This document shows positions 50,268-58,285 of a DNA stretch of 64,000 nt, piece after piece. Position numbers and translations under genes: made by a program. Within the stretch, counting starts at the first letter, position 1. The number at the start of each line of letters is the position of its first letter. The notes below the pieces were generated by a model that was not told the DNA's origin, did no database searches, and saw nothing but the letters and a program-made list of their open reading frames with translations. The stretch comes from DASYTH01 sp036002505 (GTDB taxonomy: Bacteria; Actinomycetota; Actinomycetes; Mycobacteriales; Pseudonocardiaceae), in assembly GCF_036002505.1 (NCBI RefSeq), contig NZ_DASYTH010000406.1:61546-125545 (forward strand), in the 5' to 3' direction.

Positions 50268-51140
50268 GTGCGAACGGTCGCGGTGCTCAGCCTGAAGGGT
50301 GGTGTCGGGAAAACCACCGTGGTGCTCGGCCTTGCCTCGTCGGCCATGCGGCGCGGGGCCCGCACGCTGGTCGTCGACCTCGACCCGCAGGGCAACGCGA
50401 CCGCGACGCTCGACCCGGAGGAGACCGAGGCGACGCTGGCCGACGTGCTGGAGACGCCGCGGCCGACGGTGCTGCGCGCGGCCATCGCGCCGAGCGCCTG
50501 GGGCGACGAGGTGGACGTGCTGGTCAGCTCGGAGGAGCTGGAGGCGCTCAACGACCCGGACGCCGACCCGCGCCGGCTGGACAAGCTCGGCCGGGCGCTG
50601 GCCTCGCTCGGTGAGCTGCTCACCGACGGCGAACTGCCGTACCAGCTCGTGCTGCTCGACTGCCCGCCGTCACTCGGCCGGCTGACCCGCTCCGCGCTGG
50701 TCGCCGCGGACGGCGCGCTGCTGGTCACCGAGCCGACGCTGTACGCGGTGTCCGGCGCGAACCGGGCGTTCGACGCGCTGGAGGAGACCCGCGAGCGGCA
50801 CAACCCGAACCTGGTCCCGCTGGGCGTGGTGGTGAACCGGGTGCGCCCGCACTCCTACGAACACCAGTACCGGATCGCCGAGCTGCGGGAGAGCTTCGGC
50901 TCGCTGATCATGCCGGTGGCGCTGCCGGACCGGCTCGCCGTGCAGCAGGCGCAGGGTGCCTGCACGCCCATCCACCTGTGGTCCACGCCCGGCGCGCGCG
51001 AGGTGTCGCTGGCGTTCAACCTGCTGCTGGCCCGGCTGCTGCGCACCGGCGGGCGGGGCCGGCACCAGGCGGTGAGCTGGCCCGAGGACGAGGACGAGGA
51101 CGTCGTCGTCGGGAGCGACGACGAGGAAGCGAACGGCTGA
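50268..51140 (+). CDS. ParA/Soj-family ATPase
   Basis: The 290-residue protein has the deviant Walker A LKGGVGKTTVVLGLASSA, switch I VVDLDPQGNATATL and Walker B LVLLDCPPSLGRLTR, plus VVVNRVRPHSYEHQYRIAEL. The acidic C-terminus (EDEDEDVVVGSDDEE) is unusual for chromosomal ParA. No parB follows, so it is an orphan ParA that may position some other cargo. It starts at GTG 50268; the nei2 gene follows by 6 bases and is probably co-transcribed. Confidence 0.9.
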   Translation: MRTVAVLSLKGGVGKTTVVLGLASSAMRRGARTLVVDLDPQGNATATLDPEETEATLADVLETPRPTVLRAAIAPSAWGDEVDVLVSSEELEALNDPDADPRRLDKLGRALASLGELLTDGELPYQLVLLDCPPSLGRLTRSALVAADGALLVTEPTLYAVSGANRAFDALEETRERHNPNLVPLGVVVNRVRPHSYEHQYRIAELRESFGSLIMPVALPDRLAVQQAQGACTPIHLWSTPGAREVSLAFNLLLARLLRTGGRGRHQAVSWPEDEDEDVVVGSDDEEANG

Positions 51141-51146
51141 TGCGGC

Positions 51147-51935
51147 GTGCCCGAGGGTGACAGCGTCTTCCAGACCGCCCACCGGCTGCGCGAACACCTG
51201 GCCGGGAAAACGTTGGTACGCGGCGAGGTCCGGCATCCTCGCCTGTCCACTGTGGATCTGGCCGGGCGGGTCGTGCTCGGTGTCCGCAGCGTCGGCAAGC
51301 ACCTCTTCGTGCGCTTCGACCGGGATCTCAGCCTGCACAACCATCTGCTCATGGACGGCTCCTGGCGCTTCGCCGGCCCACACCCGCGGCTCGACCACCG
51401 CGCCCGCGTGGTGCTGTCGACCGAGTCGACGTCCGCGATTGGACTCAATCTTCATCAGCTACTGTTCGTTCGAACGAACGACGAGCAACAGGTAGTAGGT
51501 CACCTCGGCCCGGACCTGCTCGACCCGGACTGGTCGGCCACGCACGCCGCCGAAGCCGCCGCCCGCCTGGCCCGCGACCCGGCACGGGAGATCGGCCTGG
51601 CCCTGCTCGACCAGACGCTCATGGCGGGTGTGGGCAACGTGTACAAGGCCGAGGTCTGCTTCCTGCTCGGCGTCTCCCCATGGACTCCAATGTCCGAAGT
51701 GGACATTCCGCGCGCGGTTGAGCTGAGCCGCGACCTGTTGCTACGCAACGCCCTGAACCCCAACCGCAACACCACCGGCGACCCCCGCCGCAACCGCAAC
51801 CTCTGGGTCTACGGCCGCAACCGCACGGGCTGCCTCCGCTGCGGCGGCCGGGTCATCGTGACCAAACAGGGTGCCGATGTTCAGGAGCGCATCACCTACT
51901 ACTGCCCCACCTGCCAACCCGGCCCACACCCCTGA
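51147..51935 (+). CDS. nei2: Endonuclease VIII-type DNA glycosylase (Fpg/Nei family)
   Basis: The 262-residue protein begins PEGDSVFQTAHRLREHLAGK, whose Pro-Glu N-terminus is catalytic once the initiator Met is removed. It has the H2TH region around LMAGVGNVYKAEVCFLLGVS and a zinc finger CLRCGG ... CPTC at the end. These mark the actinobacterial Nei2 branch, which excises oxidised pyrimidines. It starts at GTG 51147 just after the ParA gene. Array C begins 6 bases after the stop. Confidence 0.92.
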   Translation: MPEGDSVFQTAHRLREHLAGKTLVRGEVRHPRLSTVDLAGRVVLGVRSVGKHLFVRFDRDLSLHNHLLMDGSWRFAGPHPRLDHRARVVLSTESTSAIGLNLHQLLFVRTNDEQQVVGHLGPDLLDPDWSATHAAEAAARLARDPAREIGLALLDQTLMAGVGNVYKAEVCFLLGVSPWTPMSEVDIPRAVELSRDLLLRNALNPNRNTTGDPRRNRNLWVYGRNRTGCLRCGGRVIVTKQGADVQERITYYCPTCQPGPHP

Positions 51936-51940
51936 GCTCC

Positions 51941-52097
51941 GCGAGTCCCCGTTTCCAGCACCTGAGTTCCCACTTCCAGCACCTGAGTTCCTAGTTCCAG
52001 CACGCCACATCCAAGGTCCGAACTGCGAACTCGCGTGCCTGAACCGGGGACTCGCGTGCCTGAACCGGGGACTCGCGTGCCTGAAGCGGGGACTCGC
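51941..52097. repeat. 21-bp tandem array C, three direct plus four inverted units
   Basis: Units GCGAGTCCCCGTTTCCAGC and two variants run 51941-52003. Inverted units run 52014-52097, the last three being GTGCCTGAACCGGGGACTC plus two bases (one with a single change). All are 21 bases. The array fills the gap between nei2 and the convergent Thr-rich protein gene and shares its consensus with array B. Confidence 0.9.
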
Positions 52098-52100
52098 GGG

Positions 52101-52493
52101 TTAACAGAAGAGGATGCCGCAGCGGGTGGTCGTGGTCGTCGTGGTGGTGCGGCGCGTGGTGGTCGTGGTCGTGGTGGGGGCGGCGGTCGTGGTGGTGGTC
52201 GTGGTCGTCGGGCGCTTGGTGGTCGTGGTGGTGGTCGCCGACGTCGTGGTGGTCGTGTTGGTGGGGGTTGTGGTCGTGGGCGGTGCAGCGATCAGGGAGG
52301 TGTCGGCGCTGCCGGGCAGGGGCGGAAGGGGCTCGGGCGCACGCACGCCATCCTTGGTGATGACGGCGCGCTCGTCCGGCGCCGGCCAGCCGGGCGTGCC
52401 GCCGATCAGGCCCTCCGCGAACAGGGCAGCAGTGATGGCACCCACGATCGCGCCGGCGGCTAATCGCCCATGATCGCTCAGGAGCGTTCGCAC
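52101..52493 (-). CDS. Membrane-anchored threonine-rich protein
   Basis: The 130-residue product, from GTG 52493, has one membrane segment (LAAGAIVGAITAALFAEGLI), a short linker with ADTSLIAAPP, and about 60 residues that are almost only threonine with occasional Pro, Ala, Arg and Lys. It ends CGILFC. The DNA is a near-perfect (GGT/GTC)n tract on the plus strand. Thr-rich stalks are usually extracellular and O-mannosylated in actinomycetes, which is an inference here. The ribosome site is weak, but the membrane segment supports a real gene. Confidence 0.6.
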   Translation of the reverse strand: MRTLLSDHGRLAAGAIVGAITAALFAEGLIGGTPGWPAPDERAVITKDGVRAPEPLPPLPGSADTSLIAAPPTTTTPTNTTTTTSATTTTTTKRPTTTTTTTTAAPTTTTTTTRRTTTTTTTTRCGILFC

Positions 52494-52649
52494 AAGGTAT
52501 CCCCGACCTCACTGGTTGTGTGAGACGAGGAACCATACCATCCCCCATTTGGGGGAACTCGCACTTCGGCCATGTCCGGCAAAACACGTTGTCGACCTGG
52601 GCCGGAGCGCATAAGTTCGGAGGTACACGAGAAAGGAGGTGGTCCGCAG

Positions 52650-52688
52650 GTGATATCACATGGGACTCGTGAGGTGGCTGTCCGCTAG
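52650..52688 (+). CDS. Micro-ORF with near-perfect Shine-Dalgarno (possible leader peptide)
   Basis: GTG at 52650 opens a 12-codon frame, MISHGTREVAVR, closed by TAG. AAAGGAGGT at 52632-52640 is almost fully complementary to the 16S 3' end and lies 9 bases upstream, far stronger than for most genes here. Flanking GGTGGTCC and GGACCACC could pair and enclose the frame. This looks like a leader peptide or attenuator, but the next gene on this strand is 1.4 kb away, so its target is unclear. Confidence 0.45.
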   Translation: MISHGTREVAVR

Positions 52689-52895
52689 GACCACCGACCC
52701 TGACAAACATGGTTGGGCCGGCCCCCTCCCACGGCTGACACCGGGTCGACCGGTGCCGTAGGGCGCGGGCGAGTGGTCGGCGAATACCAGGCAGTCACCC
52801 AACCCCCGGAGCTCCTCAGGACCCAGTCCTCCCTGAGGCCCGTTGATCCGTCAACGGGACGGCGCTCCGGGGGTTGCCTATTTCTCCCGCCAGTT

Positions 52896-53156
52896 CGACG
52901 CTCCAGCAACCGAGTTCGACACTCGGGCACCTGAGTTCGACGCTCAGGCAAGGGAGTCGTACGTCCCAGCCCGCGAGTCGTACCGTCCAGCACCCGAGTC
53001 GTCGCTTCGGTCCACGGCTAGGCCGAGTCCGGTAGATCTCGGCAAGAGTCTCGCCTACCCAGTGCGCATCACGGCTACGCCAGCACCGAACACCGCTACC
53101 CGAAGCCGGGACACAGCTACGCGGAGCCGGGACACGGCTACGTGAGGGCGGGACAC
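52896..53156. repeat. 21-bp tandem array D, two groups of five units
   Basis: Five units related to CGACGCTCCAGCAACCGAG run 52896-53000. A second group of five units, later ones reading like AGCTACGCGGAGCCGGGAC, runs 53052-53156. All are 21 bases. The first group shares the CCAGCAC(C)CGAGT core of arrays B and C. The second group is a different sequence and does not pair well with the first. It ends 13 bases before the coiled-coil gene stop. Confidence 0.8.
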
Positions 53157-53168
53157 GCCCGGCACCGG

Positions 53169-54017
53169 CTAGTCGAGGTTGGCGAGCTTCTGCTCGGCCA
53201 GCTGCACCTGGCGCCACGCGGCGGACGCGCGGCGCTCAGCCTCCTTCACCGAGCGGCGGGCCAGGGCCACCAGGCCGCGGGCACGCTTCTCCCGGGCCTC
53301 GGCGGCGTCCAGCTCCTCGGTCAGGCGTTTGACCTCGGCGGCGGCCTCCTCCGCGGCGGCCTCGGCATCGGCGAGAGAACGCTCGTCGTCGGCCCGGTCG
53401 GCCTCGGCTTCCTTGACCGCGGCGCGGGCCTCGTCCAGCGCCGCGCGGGCCTGTTCCCGCCGAGCCTCGGTATCCGACCGCGCCGGGGCCTTCGGCGTGT
53501 GGGACGCGGGCTTCGGCGTCGGCAGCTCGCCGGGCGGGAGGGACGGCCAGCCGGCACCCGGCGCGAACCCCTTGGCCGACGTGAGCCGCCCGGACACGAA
53601 CGCCGCGCCAGCGTCGGCATCTACCACGGCCCGGGTGAAGATCGCCTCCAGCTCCCTGATCACCGACTCGCTCAACGCCTCGTTACGGTCCTCGGCCTGC
53701 CGCACCAGCTCACCGATCAGCTCGGTTCGCCGCTGCGACAACGCCTTGATCTCCGCACCGTTCAGCTCGTCATGGGCCTGGCGCAGCGCGTCACCCAGCT
53801 CGGCCAGCTCATGGACCTCGTCCGGATCGGTCCGGGCAAGCTGGTTGGCGATCCACGCCGCGGTGGTCGGCTTCGCCAACTTGTCGATCTCCGCGGCCGC
53901 GCCGGCGTTCCCCGCCTCCCGGGCCGCCCGGGCGAACTCCTTCCGCAGCGCGATGAACTCCTCCCGCGCGGCGCCGTACAGCTCCTGGATCGCGGACTCG
54001 ACGTCGTTTCCGGCCAC
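53169..54017 (-). CDS. Coiled-coil protein of unknown function
   Basis: GTG 54017 with GGAG upstream gives 282 residues. The first half is helical with LAKPTTAAWIANQLARTDPD, a phrase recurring in actinobacterial proteins of this type. A Pro-rich hinge (PPGELPTPKPASHTPKAPAR) leads to a long Ala/Glu-rich coiled coil to the end. No enzymatic motif is present. A structural or nucleoid-related role is possible but not shown. It is divergent from pyrD, 41 bases away. Confidence 0.7.
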   Translation of the reverse strand: MAGNDVESAIQELYGAAREEFIALRKEFARAAREAGNAGAAAEIDKLAKPTTAAWIANQLARTDPDEVHELAELGDALRQAHDELNGAEIKALSQRRTELIGELVRQAEDRNEALSESVIRELEAIFTRAVVDADAGAAFVSGRLTSAKGFAPGAGWPSLPPGELPTPKPASHTPKAPARSDTEARREQARAALDEARAAVKEAEADRADDERSLADAEAAAEEAAAEVKRLTEELDAAEAREKRARGLVALARRSVKEAERRASAAWRQVQLAEQKLANLD

Positions 54018-54058
54018 GGCTCCATCATTCCGGATGGGCCCCATGACACGATGACCTG

Positions 54059-55081
54059 GTGTTCTACACCCGGGTGCTGCGGCGCGCCCTGTTCCGGCTG
54101 GGCGGCGGCGACCCGGAGATCGCGCACGAACGGACCCTGCGCGCGCTGACCCTTCTCAGCCGCCACCCGCGCCTCATTTCCGCGCTGCACCGGCACTTCG
54201 GCGCCCCAGCCCCGCGCACCGTCTTCGGCATCCACTTCCCCAACCGGGTCGGCCTCGCCGCCGGAATGGACAAGGACGGCACGGCCCTCCCCGCCTGGCC
54301 CGCGCTCGGCTTCGGCTTCGTCGAGGTCGGCACGGTCACCCGGCACGCCCAACCCGGCAACCCCCGCCCCCGCGTGTTCCGCCTCGTGGACAGCGAAGCG
54401 ATCATCAACCGGATGGGCTTCAACAACGCCGGCGCCGACGCCCTCGCCGCCCGCCTGCACGCCCTCGGCCCGCTCCGGTTCCCCCTCGGCATCAGCATCG
54501 GCAAGTCCCGCGCCACCCCGGTCGACGAGGCCGTCGAGGACTACCTCGCCTCGTTCCGCACCCTGCGCCCCTACGCCGACTACTTCGCGATCAACATCAG
54601 CTCCCCCAACACCCCCGGCCTCCGTACCCTCCAGGACCGCGCCGCCCTCGACGCCCTCCTCGGAGCCCTCCGCGCCGAAGCCACCGCCCGCCTCCTCGTC
54701 AAGATCGCCCCCGACCTCACCGACCACGCCATCGCCGACCTCCTCGACGTCTGCGCGGCGCACAACGTCGACGGCGTGATCGCCACCAACACCACCCTCT
54801 CCCGCGACGGCCTGCACCCCGCCGACGCCCCGCTCGCCCCCGAGCCCGGCGGCCTCTCCGGCCACCCCCTCACCACCCGCGCCCGCGACGTGGTCTCCTT
54901 CGTAGCCAAGGAAACCAGCGGCACCCTCCCCATCATCGGCGTCGGCGGCATCCACACCCCCGACGACGCCCTCCGCATGTTCGACGCCGGCGCGAGCCTG
55001 ATCCAGCTCTACACGGGCTTGATCTACCACGGCCCCGGCCTCATCCGCCGGATCAACCGCGCAGTCGCCATGTTGGCCTGA
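54059..55081 (+). CDS. pyrD: Dihydroorotate dehydrogenase (quinone), class 2
   Basis: The 340-residue protein has an amphipathic N-terminal helix for membrane contact (FYTRVLRRALFRLGGGDPEI), then FMN-binding NRVGLAAGMDKDG and the MGFNNAGAD loop. The class 2 catalytic Ser lies in INISSPNTPGL, KIAPDLTD holds a conserved Lys, and GVGGIHTPDDALRMFDAGAS ends the barrel. It oxidises dihydroorotate to orotate in pyrimidine synthesis. The start is GTG 54059. Its last codons coincide with the first unit of 21-bp array E. Confidence 0.93.
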   Translation: MFYTRVLRRALFRLGGGDPEIAHERTLRALTLLSRHPRLISALHRHFGAPAPRTVFGIHFPNRVGLAAGMDKDGTALPAWPALGFGFVEVGTVTRHAQPGNPRPRVFRLVDSEAIINRMGFNNAGADALAARLHALGPLRFPLGISIGKSRATPVDEAVEDYLASFRTLRPYADYFAINISSPNTPGLRTLQDRAALDALLGALRAEATARLLVKIAPDLTDHAIADLLDVCAAHNVDGVIATNTTLSRDGLHPADAPLAPEPGGLSGHPLTTRARDVVSFVAKETSGTLPIIGVGGIHTPDDALRMFDAGASLIQLYTGLIYHGPGLIRRINRAVAMLA

Positions 55082-55287
55082 CACGTCGTCGTGTTGGCCT
55101 CTCACGTCGTCGTGTTGGCGGCGGACGCGCAGGGCTTGGCCGTCCGCGGCCACCTGTGGAACCGCAGCGAATCCAATCCGGGGATGGGCGAAGCCCGCCA
55201 GCAGCCAAGACACCGACGTCACGGGCCAACACGGCAACGCCAGACGCCAACACACGGACGTCAGGCGCCAAGATGGCGAACGGGCAT
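55059..55287. repeat. 21-bp tandem array E, four direct plus four inverted units
   Basis: Units ending TGTTGGC run from 55059 to about 55142 (best copies 55080-55121, GACACGTCGTCGTGTTGGC plus two bases). Four inverted units starting GCCAA(C/G)A run 55204-55287. It has the same 21-base period, orientation and consensus as array A. The first unit encodes the end of pyrD, and the last reaches the stop codon of the convergent PspM-like gene. Confidence 0.9.
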
Positions 55288-56111
55288 CAGGCCTCGGGCG
55301 AGAGGTCGCGGAGGGCTAGGGCGAGGCCGGCGAGGTGGTCGGTGGCGCTGGTGAGGTCCTGGGTCGGGGCGCCGAGGGAGCTGGCGGCAAGGACGCGGCC
55401 GGCGGCGGCGAGGAGGCTGCCGTAGGCGTCGACGCCTTCGTCGAGTTGGGTGCGGAGTTGGCGGACGGCCTCGGCGAGGGGGGCGCGCTCGAGGGGTGGG
55501 GCGTGGTCGCGGGCGCGTTCGACGGCGTGGAGCTGGGCGGCGACGCGGCGGAGGACGAGGGCGGCTTCGGCGCCGGTGCGGCGGGTGTGCTCGACGGACT
55601 CGGCGGGGACGGAGGCGCCGCGGGAGATCTGGGTGAGCAGCTCGGCCAGGGTGCTCTCGGCCTCGGTGAGGCGCTCGATGGGGGCGCGGGCGAGGGAGCT
55701 CTTGGGCGGCAGGGCGTAGCGGGTGACGACGAGTGGGTCGCCGGCGCCGGGTTCGAGGGACTGCTGAGCTCGGGTGAGGCCGCGCATCCGCAGGCCGGCG
55801 CGGACCGCGAAGGTGCCGGTGAACAGGCCGATGATGATGAACACGATCGCGCTCTCGTTGTCGCCGACAGCACCGCTGAACGCCGCCACGACGTAGACCA
55901 GGCAGATCGCCGTGACCAGCGCCCAGACCGTGGTCCAGCGGCTGGCCCAGGCGCGTTTGCGGGCCAGCCGCCGGCGCTGACGTTCGCGTTGGAGGGCTGG
56001 GTCGGTTCGCTTGGCGAGCGCGTCCTGGACCAGCTTCGCGTGGTCCACCACGGGACCTCGAAACTGCTGCGCCAGCGCGATCAGCCGGCGCAGGTCATCT
56101 GCGCGCGCCAT
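55287..56111 (-). CDS. pspM: PspM-like membrane protein (Psp stress system)
   Basis: ATG 56111 gives 274 residues with two adjacent membrane helices (WTTVWALVTAICLVYVVAAF and SAIVFIIIGLFTGTFAVRAG) flanked by charged, helical regions. Position directly after pspA and the two-helix layout match PspM of mycobacteria (Rv2743c type), which recruits PspA to the membrane. The start is 16 bases after the pspA stop, so the two are one transcript. The longer upstream frame is read-through of pspA. The stop abuts array E. Confidence 0.78.
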   Translation of the reverse strand: MARADDLRRLIALAQQFRGPVVDHAKLVQDALAKRTDPALQRERQRRRLARKRAWASRWTTVWALVTAICLVYVVAAFSGAVGDNESAIVFIIIGLFTGTFAVRAGLRMRGLTRAQQSLEPGAGDPLVVTRYALPPKSSLARAPIERLTEAESTLAELLTQISRGASVPAESVEHTRRTGAEAALVLRRVAAQLHAVERARDHAPPLERAPLAEAVRQLRTQLDEGVDAYGSLLAAAGRVLAASSLGAPTQDLTSATDHLAGLALALRDLSPEA

Positions 56112-56127
56112 GGTGCGACCGCTCGGA

Positions 56128-56976
56128 TCAGGCCGTGCCGGGCTGCGGGTTGGCCTTCTCCTGGGCAACCCGCTGCGCGATCTCGGCCTGGATGCTGGTC
56201 GCCGCCGACGAGCCCGAGGCCGACGAACCGGCTGTGACCTGCGGCGCCACCGAGCCACCGTGCAGCGAGGCGCGGATCTGCTCCAGCCGGCTCTGCCCGG
56301 CCATCTCCGTGGTGGACGCCTGGACCTCCATCATCCGGCCCTGCACCGAGTTCTGCGCCAGCTCCGCCGAACCGATCGCGGTCGCGTACCGCTTCTCGAT
56401 CTTGTCGCGGACCTCTTCGAGAGAGGGCACGTTGCCGGGCGCGGCCAGCTCGCTCATCTGGTTCAGCGAGCGGGAGACCTGCTCCTGCATCTTGGCCTGC
56501 TCCAGCTGGCTGAGCAGCTTGGTGCGCTCGGCGAGCTTGTTCTGCAGCACCATGGCGTTGCGCTCGACCGCCTGCTTGGCCTGCGCGGCCGCCTGCAGGG
56601 ACTGGTCGTGCAGCGTCTTGAGGTCCTCGATGCCCTGCTCGGCGGTAACCAGCTGGGTGGCGAAGGACGACGCGGCCTGCTCGAACTGCGTGGCCTTGGC
56701 GTCGTCACCCTTGGCCCGCGCCTCGTCGGACAGCACCAGCGCCTGGCGCGCGGAGGCCTGCAGCTTCTCCACCTCGCCGAGCTGGCGGTTGAGCTTCATC
56801 TCCAGCTGCCGCTGGTTGCCGATCACCGCGGCGGCCTGCTGAGAGAGGGCCTGGTGCTGACGCTGCGCCTCCTCGATGGCCTGCTGGATCTGCACCTTGG
56901 GGTCGGCGTGCTCGTCGATCTTCGACGAGAAGGCCGCCATCAGGTACTTCCAGAACTTCACGAACGGGTTGGCCAT
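56128..56976 (-). CDS. pspA: Phage shock protein A (PspA/IM30 family)
   Basis: The 282-residue coiled-coil protein has the PspA N-terminal helix (ANPFVKFWKYLMAAFSSKID), HADPKVQIQQAIEEAQRQHQ, and long helices through KLAERTKLLSQLEQAKMQEQ to a low-complexity tail. It supports membrane integrity under envelope stress. GGAGGAG lies just before the ATG. A GGAAC-N18-GTTG promoter lies 50-77 bases upstream, matching mycobacterial SigE-type promoters. The order clgR-pspA-pspM is as in Mycobacterium. Confidence 0.92.
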   Translation of the reverse strand: MANPFVKFWKYLMAAFSSKIDEHADPKVQIQQAIEEAQRQHQALSQQAAAVIGNQRQLEMKLNRQLGEVEKLQASARQALVLSDEARAKGDDAKATQFEQAASSFATQLVTAEQGIEDLKTLHDQSLQAAAQAKQAVERNAMVLQNKLAERTKLLSQLEQAKMQEQVSRSLNQMSELAAPGNVPSLEEVRDKIEKRYATAIGSAELAQNSVQGRMMEVQASTTEMAGQSRLEQIRASLHGGSVAPQVTAGSSASGSSAATSIQAEIAQRVAQEKANPQPGTA

Positions 56977-57026
56977 CTCCTCCGCCTGCCTTCTCCGCTT
57001 CCCGGCTGCTCTCGTCGTTGGTAGAG

Positions 57027-57053
57027 CAACGCCCCATCGTCACCGTGGGTTCC
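57027..57053 (-). promoter_or_regulatory. SigE-type ECF promoter for pspA
   Basis: On the minus strand GGAAC (57053-57049) and GTTG (57030-57027) are separated by exactly 18 bases, the pattern of mycobacterial SigE promoters. Transcription would start near 57018, leaving a leader of about 40 bases before pspA. This gives pspA its own stress promoter in addition to read-through from clgR. Confidence 0.7.
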
Positions 57054-57154
57054 ATCGTTCCAGGTGCTCGGTCGGCGTTCCACCACACCCGGCAGAAATC
57101 AGGGGATAGCCCTGACCGTCCGATTTCCACCCTGAGACGGGGATCAGGGTAGCG

Positions 57155-57616
57155 CTAGGCGGCGAACACGACACCGGCGCGGGCGCCGGAGATCGAGGTC
57201 TCCATCCGGTGGCTGAGCGCGGGCTGAATGCGCAGGTCGGCGAGGTTCTCCCCGACGATGGCCGGGACCAGGCGGCCGGCGTCGACGGCGGCGCGCGGCC
57301 GGTCGTCGCGGACCCGGTCCACCACGTCGACGGGCGGCTCCACCGGCTCGGGCCCGGCCGGCACCGTCTGCTCGACGGAGGTCACCACGTCGAGGTCGGT
57401 GGCCACGTTGTGCAGCAGCTCGGACATCGGCAGGTCGAGGGCGCCGCAGATGGCCGCGAGGAGCTCGCTGGAGGCCTCCTTGCGGCCGCGCTCCACCTCC
57501 GAGAGGTAACCCAAGCTGACCCGGGCGGTCCGGGAGACCTCGCGCAGCGTGCGCCGCTGGTTGGTGCGGGCATGCCGAAGCCGGTCACCGATGGCCTCGC
57601 GCAGAAGCACGGTCAT
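57155..57616 (-). CDS. clgR: ClgR transcriptional regulator
   Basis: ATG 57616 after GGGAGG gives 153 residues. TVLLREAIGDRLRHARTNQR opens an XRE-type helix-turn-helix (TLREVSRTARVSLGYLSEVE, then RGRKEASSELLAAICGALDL). The neighbours cinA, pspA and pspM match the ClgR locus. ClgR activates Clp protease and Psp genes. The usual C-terminus of ClgR, a degradation signal ending in two Ala, is seen here as VVFAA. A ClgR-type box lies about 80 bases upstream. Confidence 0.9.
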   Translation of the reverse strand: MTVLLREAIGDRLRHARTNQRRTLREVSRTARVSLGYLSEVERGRKEASSELLAAICGALDLPMSELLHNVATDLDVVTSVEQTVPAGPEPVEPPVDVVDRVRDDRPRAAVDAGRLVPAIVGENLADLRIQPALSHRMETSISGARAGVVFAA

Positions 57617-57695
57617 CGCGCGCCTCCCTTCCCTCGTGCACACTGCCAACGTTACCGAGACAGCCCGTCCGGCCGCAGCGACCTTACGTATCGTC

Positions 57696-57706
57696 CGCCC
57701 AGGGCG
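57696..57706. promoter_or_regulatory. ClgR-type operator upstream of clgR
   Basis: CGCCCAGGGCG fits the core CGC-Y-N-A-N-R-GCG described for ClgR sites in actinobacteria, and AA follows as in the consensus. It lies 80 bases before the clgR start, consistent with autoregulation. Confidence 0.6.
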
Positions 57707-57738
57707 AACGACCAGACGCGTGCCATTGTTCCCCGACA

Positions 57739-58281
57739 CTAGGCCGGTTGGCGCAACCGGGCCCACAGCAGCTCGAGCGCGCCGCGAACGGCCGCCGAGC
57801 GGACGGCGTGCCGGTCACCCTCGGCCCGCACGGTGCGCACGGTGGCGCCGTCCGGCCCGGCCAGCCCGATGTGGACGGTGCCGGGACCAACTCCGTCCTG
57901 CGGATCCGGCCCGGCGACCCCGGTCAGCCCGAGGCCCCAGGTGGCCAGGCACCGCCGCCGGGCACCGGCGGCCAGCTCCTCGGCGATCAGCGGGTGCACC
58001 GCGCCGTGCGCGCGCAGTGCCCGGGTGTCGACCCCGGCAAGCGAGGCCTTCAGCTCGGTGGCGTAGACGATCAAGCCGCCGCGCACCACGGCGCTGGAGC
58101 CCGGGACGCCGGTCAGCGTGGCGCAGACCAGCCCGGCGGTCAGCGACTCGGCGGTGGCCACGGTCTCCGCCCGGTCCCGGAGTGCCTCGATGATCGACAC
58201 CACCAGCGCCGGGTCGACACCGAGCGCCTCGGCGACGGGGTTGAACGGGGAAGCAACGTGACGTTGCTTTCCTTCGGCCAC
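57739..58281 (-). CDS. CinA C-terminal-type amidohydrolase (PncC family)
   Basis: The 180-residue protein has the CinA/PncC motifs TVATAESLTAGLVCATLTGV, SSAVVRGGLIVYATELKASL, HGAVHPLIAEELAAGAR and GLTGVAGPDPQDG. It should deamidate nicotinamide mononucleotide. The start is unclear. GTG 58281 includes GKQRHVASPF, residues encoded by repeated palindrome copy 3; GTG codons near 58203 would make a short form. It lies between pgsA and clgR, as in other actinomycetes. Confidence 0.88.
   Translation of the reverse strand: MAEGKQRHVASPFNPVAEALGVDPALVVSIIEALRDRAETVATAESLTAGLVCATLTGVPGSSAVVRGGLIVYATELKASLAGVDTRALRAHGAVHPLIAEELAAGARRRCLATWGLGLTGVAGPDPQDGVGPGTVHIGLAGPDGATVRTVRAEGDRHAVRSAAVRGALELLWARLRQPA
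58247..58272. repeat. AAGCAACGT-N-ACGTTGCTT palindrome element, copy 3
   Basis: GGGGAAGCAACGT and ACGTTGCTTTCC flank a single G. The orientation is opposite to copies 1 and 2, and the half-copy seen there is absent. It lies 14 bases after the pgsA stop, inside the 5' end of the cinA-like frame, so it either encodes the N-terminus or sits in a short leader. Confidence 0.8.
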
Positions 58282-58285
58282 CGGC

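Larger units (their letters stand above)
52494..53168. other. Long intergenic region with micro-ORF and 21-bp array D
   Basis: This 675-base region has no ordinary gene. It holds a 12-codon micro-ORF with a very strong ribosome site (52650-52688), an inverted repeat around it (GGTGGTCC at 52640-52647 and GGACCACC at 52689-52696), and 21-bp array D (52896-53156). Longer frames across the array are read-through of the 21-bp units. Confidence 0.7.

Noticed and set aside
52685..52993. A 102-codon minus-strand frame in the long intergenic region
   Set aside because: It is read-through of 21-bp units, whose length is a multiple of three, and has no ribosome site or domain.
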